From Thermoplasmata archaeon (GTDB lineage Archaea > Thermoplasmatota > Thermoplasmata > Thermoplasmatales > Thermoplasmataceae): 18,710 nt of DNA. A program made the position numbers and the translations under genes. Below are positions 7,444 to 14,212 of this stretch, piece after piece. The notes under the pieces are model-generated. The model was not told the origin of the DNA and ran no database searches. It saw only the letters and a program-made list of their open reading frames with translations. Position 1 is the stretch's first letter. Each line of letters opens with the position of its first letter. The stretch is from NCBI GenBank assembly GCA_021790415.1, contig JAJYDZ010000001.1, positions 1 to 18,710 of the forward strand, read 5' to 3'.

Positions 7444-10338
7444 ATGAAACCAGTTAAAGATGATGAGGATTCTGCTGTAAGCGAAATTATTGGGGCATTA
7501 TTGCTATTTGCAATAGGTACCACTGTACTTACAGGATTCATTTTATGGTATGTTCCCTCTACAGGAATGACCAATGATCAGGGGTACCAATCAGCAACCC
7601 AGAGCGCTTTTACAACACTTGATTCAAAAATACTTTCACCAAGTCTTGCTCCAGGTAGTGCCGTTTCCCAAAGTTTCCCTCTGGGAGTCAGTGGTGCACC
7701 GCCATTTTCTTCTCCGACAGATTCCAGTTTGTGTTATTCTAATAATTTTACAGCATCAATGAAAGAAAATTATTCTTTGAACTACTATAATAGAATTGCT
7801 TATGTGAATAATACAATAGTTGCAAACGCCAATGCGACAAATTCAAACATATATAACAATATCTATGCCGACAATCAATTTGCTTACTCTGTCAGTTTTA
7901 TTGAAAGTGGTTTAGCTCCTAACGGTTATTGGAGTGTTAGCATGGGCGGTAGAACAAAGAGTTCATCTTCAACCCTAATAAGCTTCTCTATGGCGCAGGG
8001 AACATATGGATACAAGATTTCTGGTTCAACAACACAATTGCTCAGTTCAAGGGATGGATCAGTGGTTGTTAACGATTCAAACGTTGTTATTGATGTGGAA
8101 TTTTATAGTAGCTCATCTCTGTCAGGAATTATCGCTGAAAACAATGGAACAACTGGAGATCTAACACCAATAAACAGTCAAAATGTAATACCGTCAACTG
8201 CAAGTAACGAAGTTATACCTGGAAGTGGGGTAGTTAATTACTGGCTTAATAAGACTCTGACGCTAAATTCGCTGGGGTATAATCAATATCCTAATGCTCA
8301 TGCCCTTGGGGTTCAAGCATTTGAAGTGAATTCTTTGACGCCTATGACCTACTATATCTATTACTTGATGCAGAGTGATAATTATATTGATCAATATTAT
8401 GTAGGAAGTTGGAACGTTTATTCATATATAAGCAACACTTCTGCATTTGGTAAAAATATTACACCTATTAATAGCAGCGTTAGTGGAACTGGAAAATCAT
8501 TAGTGAACGAATATATTAAGATAAATATTCCAAAAATGGAGTTAAGTCCAGGTACATATTATATTAACTTTTTTGAAACTGTAAACAACAATACGCCATT
8601 AAAGACTAATAGTGTTAAATATGTAAATAGTGGAATTCCCTGTAATTACCTTACTTATGGTGATAAAGGTTTCCTTGTTGATAATCTTTCTGGGCAATGG
8701 GGATATGGTCCAACAGAACTTATTGGTACAATAAATACTATCAACTCAGAGTTTTCATTAGGAGTAGGATCTTCTGAAAGCTTTACAGCTTACTATTGGT
8801 TGGACGGTGGGACGTACGCTAGTAAACATTTAAATTACTCTGGTAATGACAATTTCTCAATAGTTCACGATTACATAACCACTAGTAGTGGAAATCCATA
8901 CGTCTTTGTCGTGGGATATAAATTGTCGGCAAGTACAACCATTCCTTATTATTTCAATCAAACAGGCCTCAATTTATCAACTAATTGGGGGGTTTCCATA
9001 GATGGAGAGTTTGTAAATGGGACGGGAAATTCTATACTTTATAACCTTTCCGTTGGAAGATATCAGTTTTCTGTAAATTCCAGCGGTATCGATCTGCCAA
9101 ACCCGTCAACCGGAATCATAAATGTTACGACCACTCCTTCAAAGAATGTAATGAATGTGGTATTCTCTAAACCGCGAGGAACGACCCCGGCATATTACGG
9201 AATTACTAAACAGGCTTGTCAAGCGTTTATAGTTAAAAAACCAGATACTAAATTCAATTATGTTTCATTATATATGTTTAATTTTACAACACCTCCATCC
9301 TCTTATAAATCTGGTTCTTACAATTATAACATAAATGTTACAGTTGAATCTGAACCAAGAAGTTCTGCCGTAATTTCAGAAACATATAAGATTCAGGACA
9401 CAGGATGGACCCAGATATTTTTCAACAAAACCTATAACCTCAGCGTTGGGACTTGGAGAGTTATCGTCACAGGTGAAGGAGGTTCTAATAACGTAATAGA
9501 TTGGGGATTTTCCACATCAGGAGGGTTTGATAATTATCTAGTCACTGATGCTTCTAATCTTTTGACGAGTCAGCTAAATGAAAATAAATCTTCAAATATT
9601 ACATCTTTCGGCAATGGTATTATAACTCCGGTTTCCAATCAGGTGTTTATGTTTCAAGTAGGGTATTATAATTTATCCGTATCTAATGCTAAACAAACAA
9701 GAACTATAATATTAAATTACAATGCTTCTGGAGAAATTCTATCAAATGGATTCACACAGTTCACATACCAAGCCGCTTTTGCCATTCAGGATGGGGCTTC
9801 ATTGGAAGCTTCAGGTGGAGTAACATATGCAACGGTAAATCCACTTCCAATTCAGTTTACTGGGAATCCCGTTAGTAACGGTAACCCCACAAGCCTTGCT
9901 TTTAGCAGCTATATCTATAATATCGATGCAATTAATGGAATACCAACAAGTATTTCTGGTGATGGAAGTACCATCTTAACCATGTCCTTAGCGAATCGTT
10001 CGGCATTAAATTACACAGTTGGGAATAGTTACTATTTTGGTGTAGGGTCTCAAACTGAGCTAGTAAAGGTTGTTAATATAACTCTAAATAGTTTTAATTA
10101 TACTTTGACAAGTAATTTTGCCAAATATTGGGAGGATTCCTTTTACACTCAACTTCCACACGATAAAGGAAGCAGCACTAATTTCAATGTAACAATAAAT
10201 ACGTTTAATTTCTTCAAGGTCACATTGAGCAATGACAAACTCTTTTTCGGGATGACAACTAATGACACAAAAATCAATGGAATACCGTTATATTCAATTT
10301 CAACCCTTTATGAGAACTTCTTGATAACACAGGTCTAA
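7444..10338 (+). CDS. large surface protein with archaeal pilin-like N-terminus
   Basis: A 964-residue exported protein. The first residues, a charged KDDEDSA followed by VSEIIGALLLFAIGTTVLTGFILWYV, match the class III (type IV pilin) signal of archaeal Pilin_N/DUF1628-type proteins: cleavage before or within the hydrophobic stretch by a PibD/EppA-type peptidase would leave that helix for assembly or anchoring. The remainder is beta-rich and dominated by Ser, Asn, Thr, Tyr and Gly, with more than 30 N-x-S/T sequons by eye, so it is probably heavily N-glycosylated. Two copies of a repeat of the type F-x-E/Q-S/T-G-L...W-x-V-S-hydrophobic-x-G are visible, at about residues 148-225 and 502-575; such modules are common in Thermoplasmata surface proteins. 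Ordinary pilins are several times shorter, so this may be an adhesin or a cell-surface protein using the pilin pathway. Confidence 0.75.
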   Translation: MKPVKDDEDSAVSEIIGALLLFAIGTTVLTGFILWYVPSTGMTNDQGYQSATQSAFTTLDSKILSPSLAPGSAVSQSFPLGVSGAPPFSSPTDSSLCYSNNFTASMKENYSLNYYNRIAYVNNTIVANANATNSNIYNNIYADNQFAYSVSFIESGLAPNGYWSVSMGGRTKSSSSTLISFSMAQGTYGYKISGSTTQLLSSRDGSVVVNDSNVVIDVEFYSSSSLSGIIAENNGTTGDLTPINSQNVIPSTASNEVIPGSGVVNYWLNKTLTLNSLGYNQYPNAHALGVQAFEVNSLTPMTYYIYYLMQSDNYIDQYYVGSWNVYSYISNTSAFGKNITPINSSVSGTGKSLVNEYIKINIPKMELSPGTYYINFFETVNNNTPLKTNSVKYVNSGIPCNYLTYGDKGFLVDNLSGQWGYGPTELIGTINTINSEFSLGVGSSESFTAYYWLDGGTYASKHLNYSGNDNFSIVHDYITTSSGNPYVFVVGYKLSASTTIPYYFNQTGLNLSTNWGVSIDGEFVNGTGNSILYNLSVGRYQFSVNSSGIDLPNPSTGIINVTTTPSKNVMNVVFSKPRGTTPAYYGITKQACQAFIVKKPDTKFNYVSLYMFNFTTPPSSYKSGSYNYNINVTVESEPRSSAVISETYKIQDTGWTQIFFNKTYNLSVGTWRVIVTGEGGSNNVIDWGFSTSGGFDNYLVTDASNLLTSQLNENKSSNITSFGNGIITPVSNQVFMFQVGYYNLSVSNAKQTRTIILNYNASGEILSNGFTQFTYQAAFAIQDGASLEASGGVTYATVNPLPIQFTGNPVSNGNPTSLAFSSYIYNIDAINGIPTSISGDGSTILTMSLANRSALNYTVGNSYYFGVGSQTELVKVVNITLNSFNYTLTSNFAKYWEDSFYTQLPHDKGSSTNFNVTINTFNFFKVTLSNDKLFFGMTTNDTKINGIPLYSISTLYENFLITQV

Positions 10339-10370
10339 TCATTTCAGAAAATTTAAAAATCCTTTCCTTA

Positions 10371-10375
10371 TTTTT
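10371..10375 (+). terminator. T-tract after the surface-protein gene
   Basis: TTTTT 33 nt past the stop, in a pyrimidine-rich context. This is a possible archaeal T-tract terminator; no hairpin is needed or seen. Confidence 0.3.
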
Positions 10376-10425
10376 CATTGGCAATATTGAATAAGTGTAG
10401 TTAAATCAGCCAAACTAAAGGAAAC

Positions 10426-10434
10426 CTATAAATA
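10426..10434 (+). promoter_or_regulatory. TATA box with purine-rich BRE
   Basis: CTATAAATA preceded by the purine-rich AAGGAAAC (BRE-like), centred about 26 nt before the ATG at 10456. This is the clearest promoter in the window and implies a leaderless mRNA. Confidence 0.6.
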
Positions 10435-10455
10435 CCGAAAATACGATGAACAAAT

Positions 10456-10953
10456 ATGGGTAACGAGGAACAGCAGGAGCAGGAAGAAATAGATACCCTA
10501 AAGGAAAATTTACTCAATAATCTAGTCAAATTGAAGCTCCGCATTATAAGAAAATATGATTTACTCTTATATTATTCATCATTATCAAATGTAAGACTAT
10601 TTCTTGAACAACTCATAATGCAGGAAAAGGTAGACATAGAGCTTTTGAAAAACGCGGAGACTACTTATTTATCCAAGCAAGATATTAAACGGATAAAGAA
10701 AAGTGATTATGAAGCTCTGGATCATTTAATTCAAACAGATTATGGCAATATAGATCCAAATAATCTTAAAGATATCCTTCAATGGGCAGTAAAGACCTGT
10801 GATGATCTTCATAAGATACTTGAGATTTCATCTCAGGATTATGATGACCCAGACATAAAAGGCATGCTCATGAGTCTCTCTATGAATGAACTGAAGAAGA
10901 AGACAAATCTCGTAAGAATATATGATGATTTAATTAACCAGAACTACTGGTAA
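10456..10953 (+). CDS. small all-helical protein, possibly a degenerate ferritin/rubrerythrin-like protein
   Basis: A 165-residue acidic, entirely helical protein without signal peptide or membrane segment. Two long-helix pairs can be read: about 22-65 (LRIIRKYDLLLYYSSLSNVRLFLEQLI, then MQEKVDIELLKNAE) and about 110-160 (ILQWAVKTCDDLHKILEIS, then DIKGMLMSLSMNELKKKTNLVRIYDDL). The second pair follows the rubrerythrin-like pattern of a helix, a turn, and a helix of the type hydrophobic-K-x-hydrophobic-x2-L-x3-E. The E-x-x-H iron ligands are not present, since the position expected to be His is Lys. If related to ferritin-like proteins, it has lost the di-iron site. This is a pattern-based inference and the family remains uncertain. 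It stands alone with its own promoter. Confidence 0.6.
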   Translation: MGNEEQQEQEEIDTLKENLLNNLVKLKLRIIRKYDLLLYYSSLSNVRLFLEQLIMQEKVDIELLKNAETTYLSKQDIKRIKKSDYEALDHLIQTDYGNIDPNNLKDILQWAVKTCDDLHKILEISSQDYDDPDIKGMLMSLSMNELKKKTNLVRIYDDLINQNYW

Positions 10954-11067
10954 AGAATGTTAATTTCAAAATTTTAAATGATATTCAATATAAGAATCAT
11001 TTCTGATGATCAGACGTTATGGATGTAACTGAAGCATTGATGCCCACTATTCCATATCATTTCTAAC

Positions 11068-11081
11068 CTTAACTAGTTAAG
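11068..11081. repeat. 14-bp perfect palindrome at the 3' end of the transposase remnant
   Basis: CTTAACTAGTTAAG reads identically on both strands and contains the stop codon of the minus-strand transposase fragment. It may be part of the element's end or terminator, or chance in AT-rich DNA. Confidence 0.4.
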
Positions 11082-11458
11082 AATGTAGGCACATATTCTG
11101 ATTTGATTGAGAACTTTTCAATGATATCCCGCTCCTTCTTTGTGATCTCTGTCATTATTTCCTTGCCGTTCTGCAATTTCACCTTTCTCACTTTGTGAAG
11201 TTCCAGAAGTATCTTTTCAATGGAATATCTGTTTGCCAGATCTGTTTTCTTCATCTCGGCAAGCATTGCGGATCGTATTGCCAGAGATACCATATTTACG
11301 AACAGATTTCCTCTTAATGTTTCTAAACCATGAATCCTCAGAGGTTCAGCGCCAAGGAAACTCTTCGAAGAGAGAAACAACTTCTCAACAGAATCTCTTT
11401 TCCTGTACTGCATAAAAAGATCAGGGGAATCATATTCTCCGGTATGACCATTACTTTG
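11069..11458 (-). pseudogene. C-terminal remnant of an IS4-superfamily transposase
   Basis: From plus-strand 11458 down to the TAA at 11069, the minus strand encodes about 129 residues that match the C-terminus of an IS4/IS1634-type DDE transposase. The YREK signature Y-x2-R-x3-E-x6-K is perfect in YRKRDSVEKLFLSSK (starting near plus-strand 11407), so the catalytic Glu is kept. It is followed by the usual helical tail (LRGNLFVNMVSLAIRSAML and a YSIEKILLELHKV segment). The two catalytic Asp residues and the N-terminal two thirds are absent. Immediately upstream the frame is closed by TAA and sequence continues in another phase to about 11538, so truncation is combined with a frameshift. It cannot transpose by itself. 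It lies tail-first next to the toxin-antitoxin genes. Confidence 0.75.
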
Positions 11459-11518
11459 TTAATATGTATAACATCTTGAATGTCTAATGGGCAATTTCCG
11501 CCATAGATCATTGAATAT

Positions 11519-11526
11519 GATTTAAA
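11519..11526 (+). promoter_or_regulatory. TATA box of the toxin-antitoxin operon
   Basis: GATTTAAA is centred about 36 nt before the antitoxin ATG, giving a predicted start site near 11549, inside the small inverted repeat described at 11540-11553. Confidence 0.4.
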
Positions 11527-11539
11527 TGTAATGAACACA

Positions 11540-11553
11540 TTACCTAGTAGTAA
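11540..11553 (+). promoter_or_regulatory. candidate operator of the toxin-antitoxin operon
   Basis: The inverted repeat TTAC-N6-GTAA lies between the TATA box and the antitoxin ATG and overlaps the predicted transcription start. AbrB/VapB-type antitoxins usually repress their own operon by binding such sites. The arms are only 4 bp, so this is tentative. Confidence 0.35.
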
Positions 11554-11558
11554 GGAAA

Positions 11559-11789
11559 ATGATAGAGTTAGGAAAAGTCACGTCAAAAGGACAGATCACA
11601 ATCCCAAAGGAAGTAAGGAATATACTGGGTGTTTCAGGCGGGGATAAAATTCTCTTTGAGAAGAAAGATGGAGAAGTCGTAATCAAGAAGGTTCCAACGA
11701 ATAGCATATTATCAGTCTTGGATGAAGCCATACCTCTCAGGAAAGAAACTTCAGCCTTACTTAGGAGTATTAGAGATGAGTGGGATTAG
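11559..11789 (+). CDS. AbrB-family (SpoVT-AbrB fold) antitoxin, VapB-type
   Basis: A 76-residue protein whose first 45 residues are a classic swapped-hairpin AbrB/MazE DNA-binding domain (GKVTSKGQITIPKEVRNILG, then GDKILFEKKDGEVVIKKV). The charged C-terminal tail (about 50-76, ILSVLDEAIPLRKETSALLRSIRDEWD) would wrap around and neutralise the PIN toxin. The ATG has AAGGA just upstream. The toxin gene begins inside its last codons, a 14-nt overlap that keeps the stoichiometry coupled. It is expected to bind its own promoter, where a small inverted repeat is seen. Identification of the fold is secure; pairing with the PIN gene follows from the overlap. Confidence 0.92.
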   Translation: MIELGKVTSKGQITIPKEVRNILGVSGGDKILFEKKDGEVVIKKVPTNSILSVLDEAIPLRKETSALLRSIRDEWD

Positions 11790-12213
11790 AGTATGTATAG
11801 ACACAAACGTATTTCTTAATGTCCTCAACAAAGAAGAGACCCATTACCCCCACTCTAAGGAAGTTTTACTCTCTGTTGACAAAGGAATCTTGGAGGCCGT
11901 TATACCGGCACTTGTTATTTCTGAAGTCATGACCGGATTCTACCTGGATAAAAGGAACTCTGATGCTGAACATTTTCTCTCTGCAATCATTACAGATAAA
12001 CGTAACGTAATAGCCCCTCTTAACTTAGATATCGCAGTCTCCTCAGCGAAGGTAAAAGCTTGTACAGGGTTGAAACTGCCGGATTCTATCATCCTAGCAA
12101 CAGCTATCAAAACTCGGGCTAAATTTTTAGTATCAAATGACAATAGATTTCCTGAATCTTATGAAGGAGTCAGAATAGTTAAGTCGAGGGAGTTGATAGA
12201 GATATTGGAATAA
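11776..12213 (+). CDS. vapC: PIN-domain toxin, VapC family
   Basis: A 145-residue PIN-domain ribonuclease. The acidic metal-binding residues are all present: Asp in VCIDTNVFLNVL (residue 8), Glu in PALVISEVMTGFY, Asp in KLPDSIILATAI, and Asp in FLVSNDNRFPE. VapC toxins cut specific RNAs (often tRNA or rRNA) in a Mg/Mn-dependent way when not held by the antitoxin. The frame is open from 11722, but the PIN fold begins right after the ATG at 11776, which overlaps the antitoxin stop; the earlier ATG would add 18 residues read out of phase from the antitoxin gene. The C-terminus is complete, and nothing suggests inactivation. Confidence 0.92.
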   Translation: MSGIRVCIDTNVFLNVLNKEETHYPHSKEVLLSVDKGILEAVIPALVISEVMTGFYLDKRNSDAEHFLSAIITDKRNVIAPLNLDIAVSSAKVKACTGLKLPDSIILATAIKTRAKFLVSNDNRFPESYEGVRIVKSRELIEILE

Positions 12214-12382
12214 TTCGGGTAGCCTCAACAAACATCATTAATTGTATTTTTCAGGTCGGATTGAGTTGCACAATTAAATCTTGTATCCACTTAAAATTAT
12301 TTAATTGGCCCCTACCTATTTTTTAAGTAACAATTTTCGGGATGTCTTAGGGCAAGTTTTATATTAAAAAAATCCTGATCCT

Positions 12383-12416
12383 ATAAGCATAGTTTACTCC
12401 GAAAAACTTTGCTTAT
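12383..12416. repeat. 13-bp inverted repeat (hairpin) upstream of the winged-helix gene
   Basis: ATAAGCATAGTTT (12383-12395), an 8-nt loop, and AAACTTTGCTTAT (12404-12416). Twelve of 13 positions pair. It could be an operator, a terminator for the upstream toxin operon, or an RNA stem. Confidence 0.6.
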
Positions 12417-12442
12417 GACTTCTAATTCACCAAATCCATGCG

Positions 12443-12472
12443 GTTTTAATTTGCGCAGTTTTACCTTAAAAC
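12443..12472. repeat. 7-bp inverted repeat GTTTTAA/TTAAAAC
   Basis: Perfect arms at 12443-12449 and 12466-12472 separated by 16 nt, in the second of three consecutive inverted repeats. The arms are AT-rich, so chance is possible. Confidence 0.35.
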
Positions 12473-12474
12473 AT

Positions 12475-12491
12475 AATCGATAGTTTCGATT
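12475..12491. repeat. inverted repeat AATCGA-N5-TCGATT
   Basis: Perfect 6-bp arms with a 5-nt spacer, size and spacing typical of a dimeric winged-helix protein's operator. A related sequence, AATCGAAATT, recurs at about 12517-12526 next to the TATA box, which strengthens the idea of a regulatory site. Confidence 0.45.
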
Positions 12492-12527
12492 ACGAAGGTG
12501 TACCAACATTTCATAAATCGAAATTAG

Positions 12528-12535
12528 TTATATAG
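12528..12535 (+). promoter_or_regulatory. TATA box of the winged-helix/nucleotidyltransferase operon
   Basis: GTTATATA centred about 29 nt before the ATG at 12561, without a Shine-Dalgarno sequence between them, so a leaderless transcript is likely. Confidence 0.5.
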
Positions 12536-12560
12536 TTATTTAGTATTATGAAATTAAGAA

Positions 12561-13523
12561 ATGAAAGAACAAATGTTACCCTATGCCTTTTCAAAAAGAG
12601 AAATTGCTATGGCAAGAGTCATCTCTAGCCACAAATATTCTTCAATTCTTGATCTTTCTGCTATCATGGGGAAATCGGCAAGTTCAATCTCTCAAATCGT
12701 AAAAAGTCTGGAAACAAAGGGAATCATTAAAATGAAGAGGGAAGGGATGAAGAAATCGATAGAGATATCCGATAGAAATTACGCTCATTCATTACAGGAA
12801 ATGTTAAGATCTGAACCTTATGTTCCTTGGGAAAAAATGATTTCAAATTCAAATATTGCAGTTCTGTTCAGGAATATAACACAAGAAGAAAGCTTTGAGT
12901 TTGGGATATCTCCGATTTCCTTATGGAGAGCAAGGAGAAACCTAGCAATGCATGGTATGTTTTTCACCTCACCAGAGAAACAATCAGCCGGAAATAGAAA
13001 CCTGTCACGCTTTATCGTAGAGTATTCAGATCATGTTAGCAGGAAGTATATGGCAGAGATGTTGCCAGAAGACGCTATCACTATTTGGAGGAGTGGTTAT
13101 CGTTGCCTCTTCAAGATGCATGGTAACTCCAAGAAGGCTGCTGAGAGACTTCCAGCTGACACATTTCCCACTGCTCTTACTGTTTCACCGGATTATGGAA
13201 TACAGTTCATAACATCGGATTCATATTTTTACCACGAACCAAATCTGACTAAGTTAGACATAGAAGAAATAATTCTCCACACATTGCTTATAGATCCAGA
13301 AAGCCAAACCTATTCCACCTATGCACTACTTCTGGCTTTCAAGAATGAAAGAAAGATAGACATAAGTTTACTCATAGAAAAGTCAAGCAGATATAATCTT
13401 ATGGAAAGAACTAAAAGTTTTGTAAAATATATCAAAAGCAAGGGGAACACCAGAGAATGGCCATTACCCGACAAAAAGGAACTCCAGGAACAGGCTGAGT
13501 CGTATGGAGTGGTGATAGGATGA
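12561..13523 (+). CDS. winged-helix protein, first gene of a coupled module with a nucleotidyltransferase
   Basis: A 320-residue protein. Residues about 12-70 form a MarR-like winged helix: KREIAMARVISSH, LDLSAIMGKSASSISQIVKSLETKGII as the helix-turn-helix, and a basic wing (KMKREGMKKSIEI). A second helical unit (about 88-140, PWEKMISNSNIAVLFRNI ... ISPISLWRARRNLAMHGMFF) looks like another degenerate winged helix. The C-terminal half is alpha/beta (TVSPDYGIQFITSDSYFY; a helical segment IEEIILHTLLID) with no known catalytic motif. Its TGA overlaps the next gene's ATG as ATGA. By analogy with AbiEi-type antitoxins, which also join a winged helix to a larger domain and sit before a nucleotidyltransferase gene, it may repress its operon and restrain its partner; that is inference only. 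Confidence 0.75.
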   Translation: MKEQMLPYAFSKREIAMARVISSHKYSSILDLSAIMGKSASSISQIVKSLETKGIIKMKREGMKKSIEISDRNYAHSLQEMLRSEPYVPWEKMISNSNIAVLFRNITQEESFEFGISPISLWRARRNLAMHGMFFTSPEKQSAGNRNLSRFIVEYSDHVSRKYMAEMLPEDAITIWRSGYRCLFKMHGNSKKAAERLPADTFPTALTVSPDYGIQFITSDSYFYHEPNLTKLDIEEIILHTLLIDPESQTYSTYALLLAFKNERKIDISLLIEKSSRYNLMERTKSFVKYIKSKGNTREWPLPDKKELQEQAESYGVVIG

Positions 13524-14212
13524 TCGATCCCAATAGAAGAGACTTCGACCAAACATATATCACAATGGAGCTGAGTAGATTGGACGGAGTTCTCGTTGAA
13601 AAATTAAATATCTATTTGTTAGGTGGAGCGGTTATGGCCATAGAAGGACTGAAACCGGGAACAAGAGACATTGATGCGATTGTTGAAAGGGAGCGAGATC
13701 ATGGAATTTTAGTCGTTTCTCTTGAAAAATGCGGTTATTACCTTTTGCAACCTCAAGACTTGTCAAGACCGTGCGATGAACTTTCCGCAACCGCCATGCA
13801 GAATGTTGAAGGGTTCAGGTGGGAGATATTCATTGAGTATGTTGCGAAGAAAATGGCATTAAGCAAAAAAATTAAACTACGCGCATCAGAAATATTCTCA
13901 GGAGGAAAACTTTCGGTCTTCAGATTGTCAAATGAAGATATGTTTTTAATGAAAGGTATGACTGAGAGAGACAGGGATTTGGAAGACATGGCCCTAATTG
14001 CAAGAACTGACATAGATTATGAATTGGTTCTCAATGAATGTGTAGAGCAATCAGAAAGAGATTTAAGAGGTAATATTTGGGAATCATCTCTTTATGAGAA
14101 ATGTGAAGAATTGCAAGAGAAATATGGGATAGACGTACCGATACGCAATAAATTAAAAAAAATCGCTTTGGATAAATTGATGAAAGCCAAAGGGAAACCC
14201 GAATCAAAATAA
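13520..14212 (+). CDS. nucleotidyltransferase-fold protein, second gene of the module
   Basis: A 230-residue protein with the start of a Pol-beta/MNT-type nucleotidyltransferase fold: YLLGGAVMAIEG (Gly35-Gly36) followed by GTRDIDAIV, whose Asp50 and Asp52 are the first two metal ligands. The third acidic strand is probably RWEIFIEYV, with Glu102 where Asp is usual. A helix with LSKKIKLRASE and the segment SNEDMFLMKGMTERDRDLEDMALIA are characteristic of the DUF6036-like/AbiEii-related group. Such enzymes transfer nucleotides to RNA, protein or small molecules; toxin members modify tRNA or other targets. It overlaps the upstream winged-helix gene by 4 nt (ATGA), so expression is coupled. The real substrate is unknown. 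The C-terminal third is a basic helical tail. Confidence 0.8.
   Translation: MIDPNRRDFDQTYITMELSRLDGVLVEKLNIYLLGGAVMAIEGLKPGTRDIDAIVERERDHGILVVSLEKCGYYLLQPQDLSRPCDELSATAMQNVEGFRWEIFIEYVAKKMALSKKIKLRASEIFSGGKLSVFRLSNEDMFLMKGMTERDRDLEDMALIARTDIDYELVLNECVEQSERDLRGNIWESSLYEKCEELQEKYGIDVPIRNKLKKIALDKLMKAKGKPESK

Larger units (their letters stand above)
12214..12560. other. long AT-rich intergenic region with clustered inverted repeats
   Basis: No coding frame is seen. The first half (to about 12380) shows only AT-rich sequence with T-runs. The second half holds three inverted repeats in a row (described separately) and then the TATA box of the winged-helix gene. Its size is unusual beside the tight gene overlaps on either side. 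Confidence 0.5.

Noticed and set aside
11003..11050. Possible box C/D guide RNA (TGATGA near 11005, CTGA near 11030, TGATG near 11037)
   Set aside because: There is no final box D at a proper distance and the C-D' spacing is too long for an archaeal guide; the motifs are short and common in AT-rich DNA.
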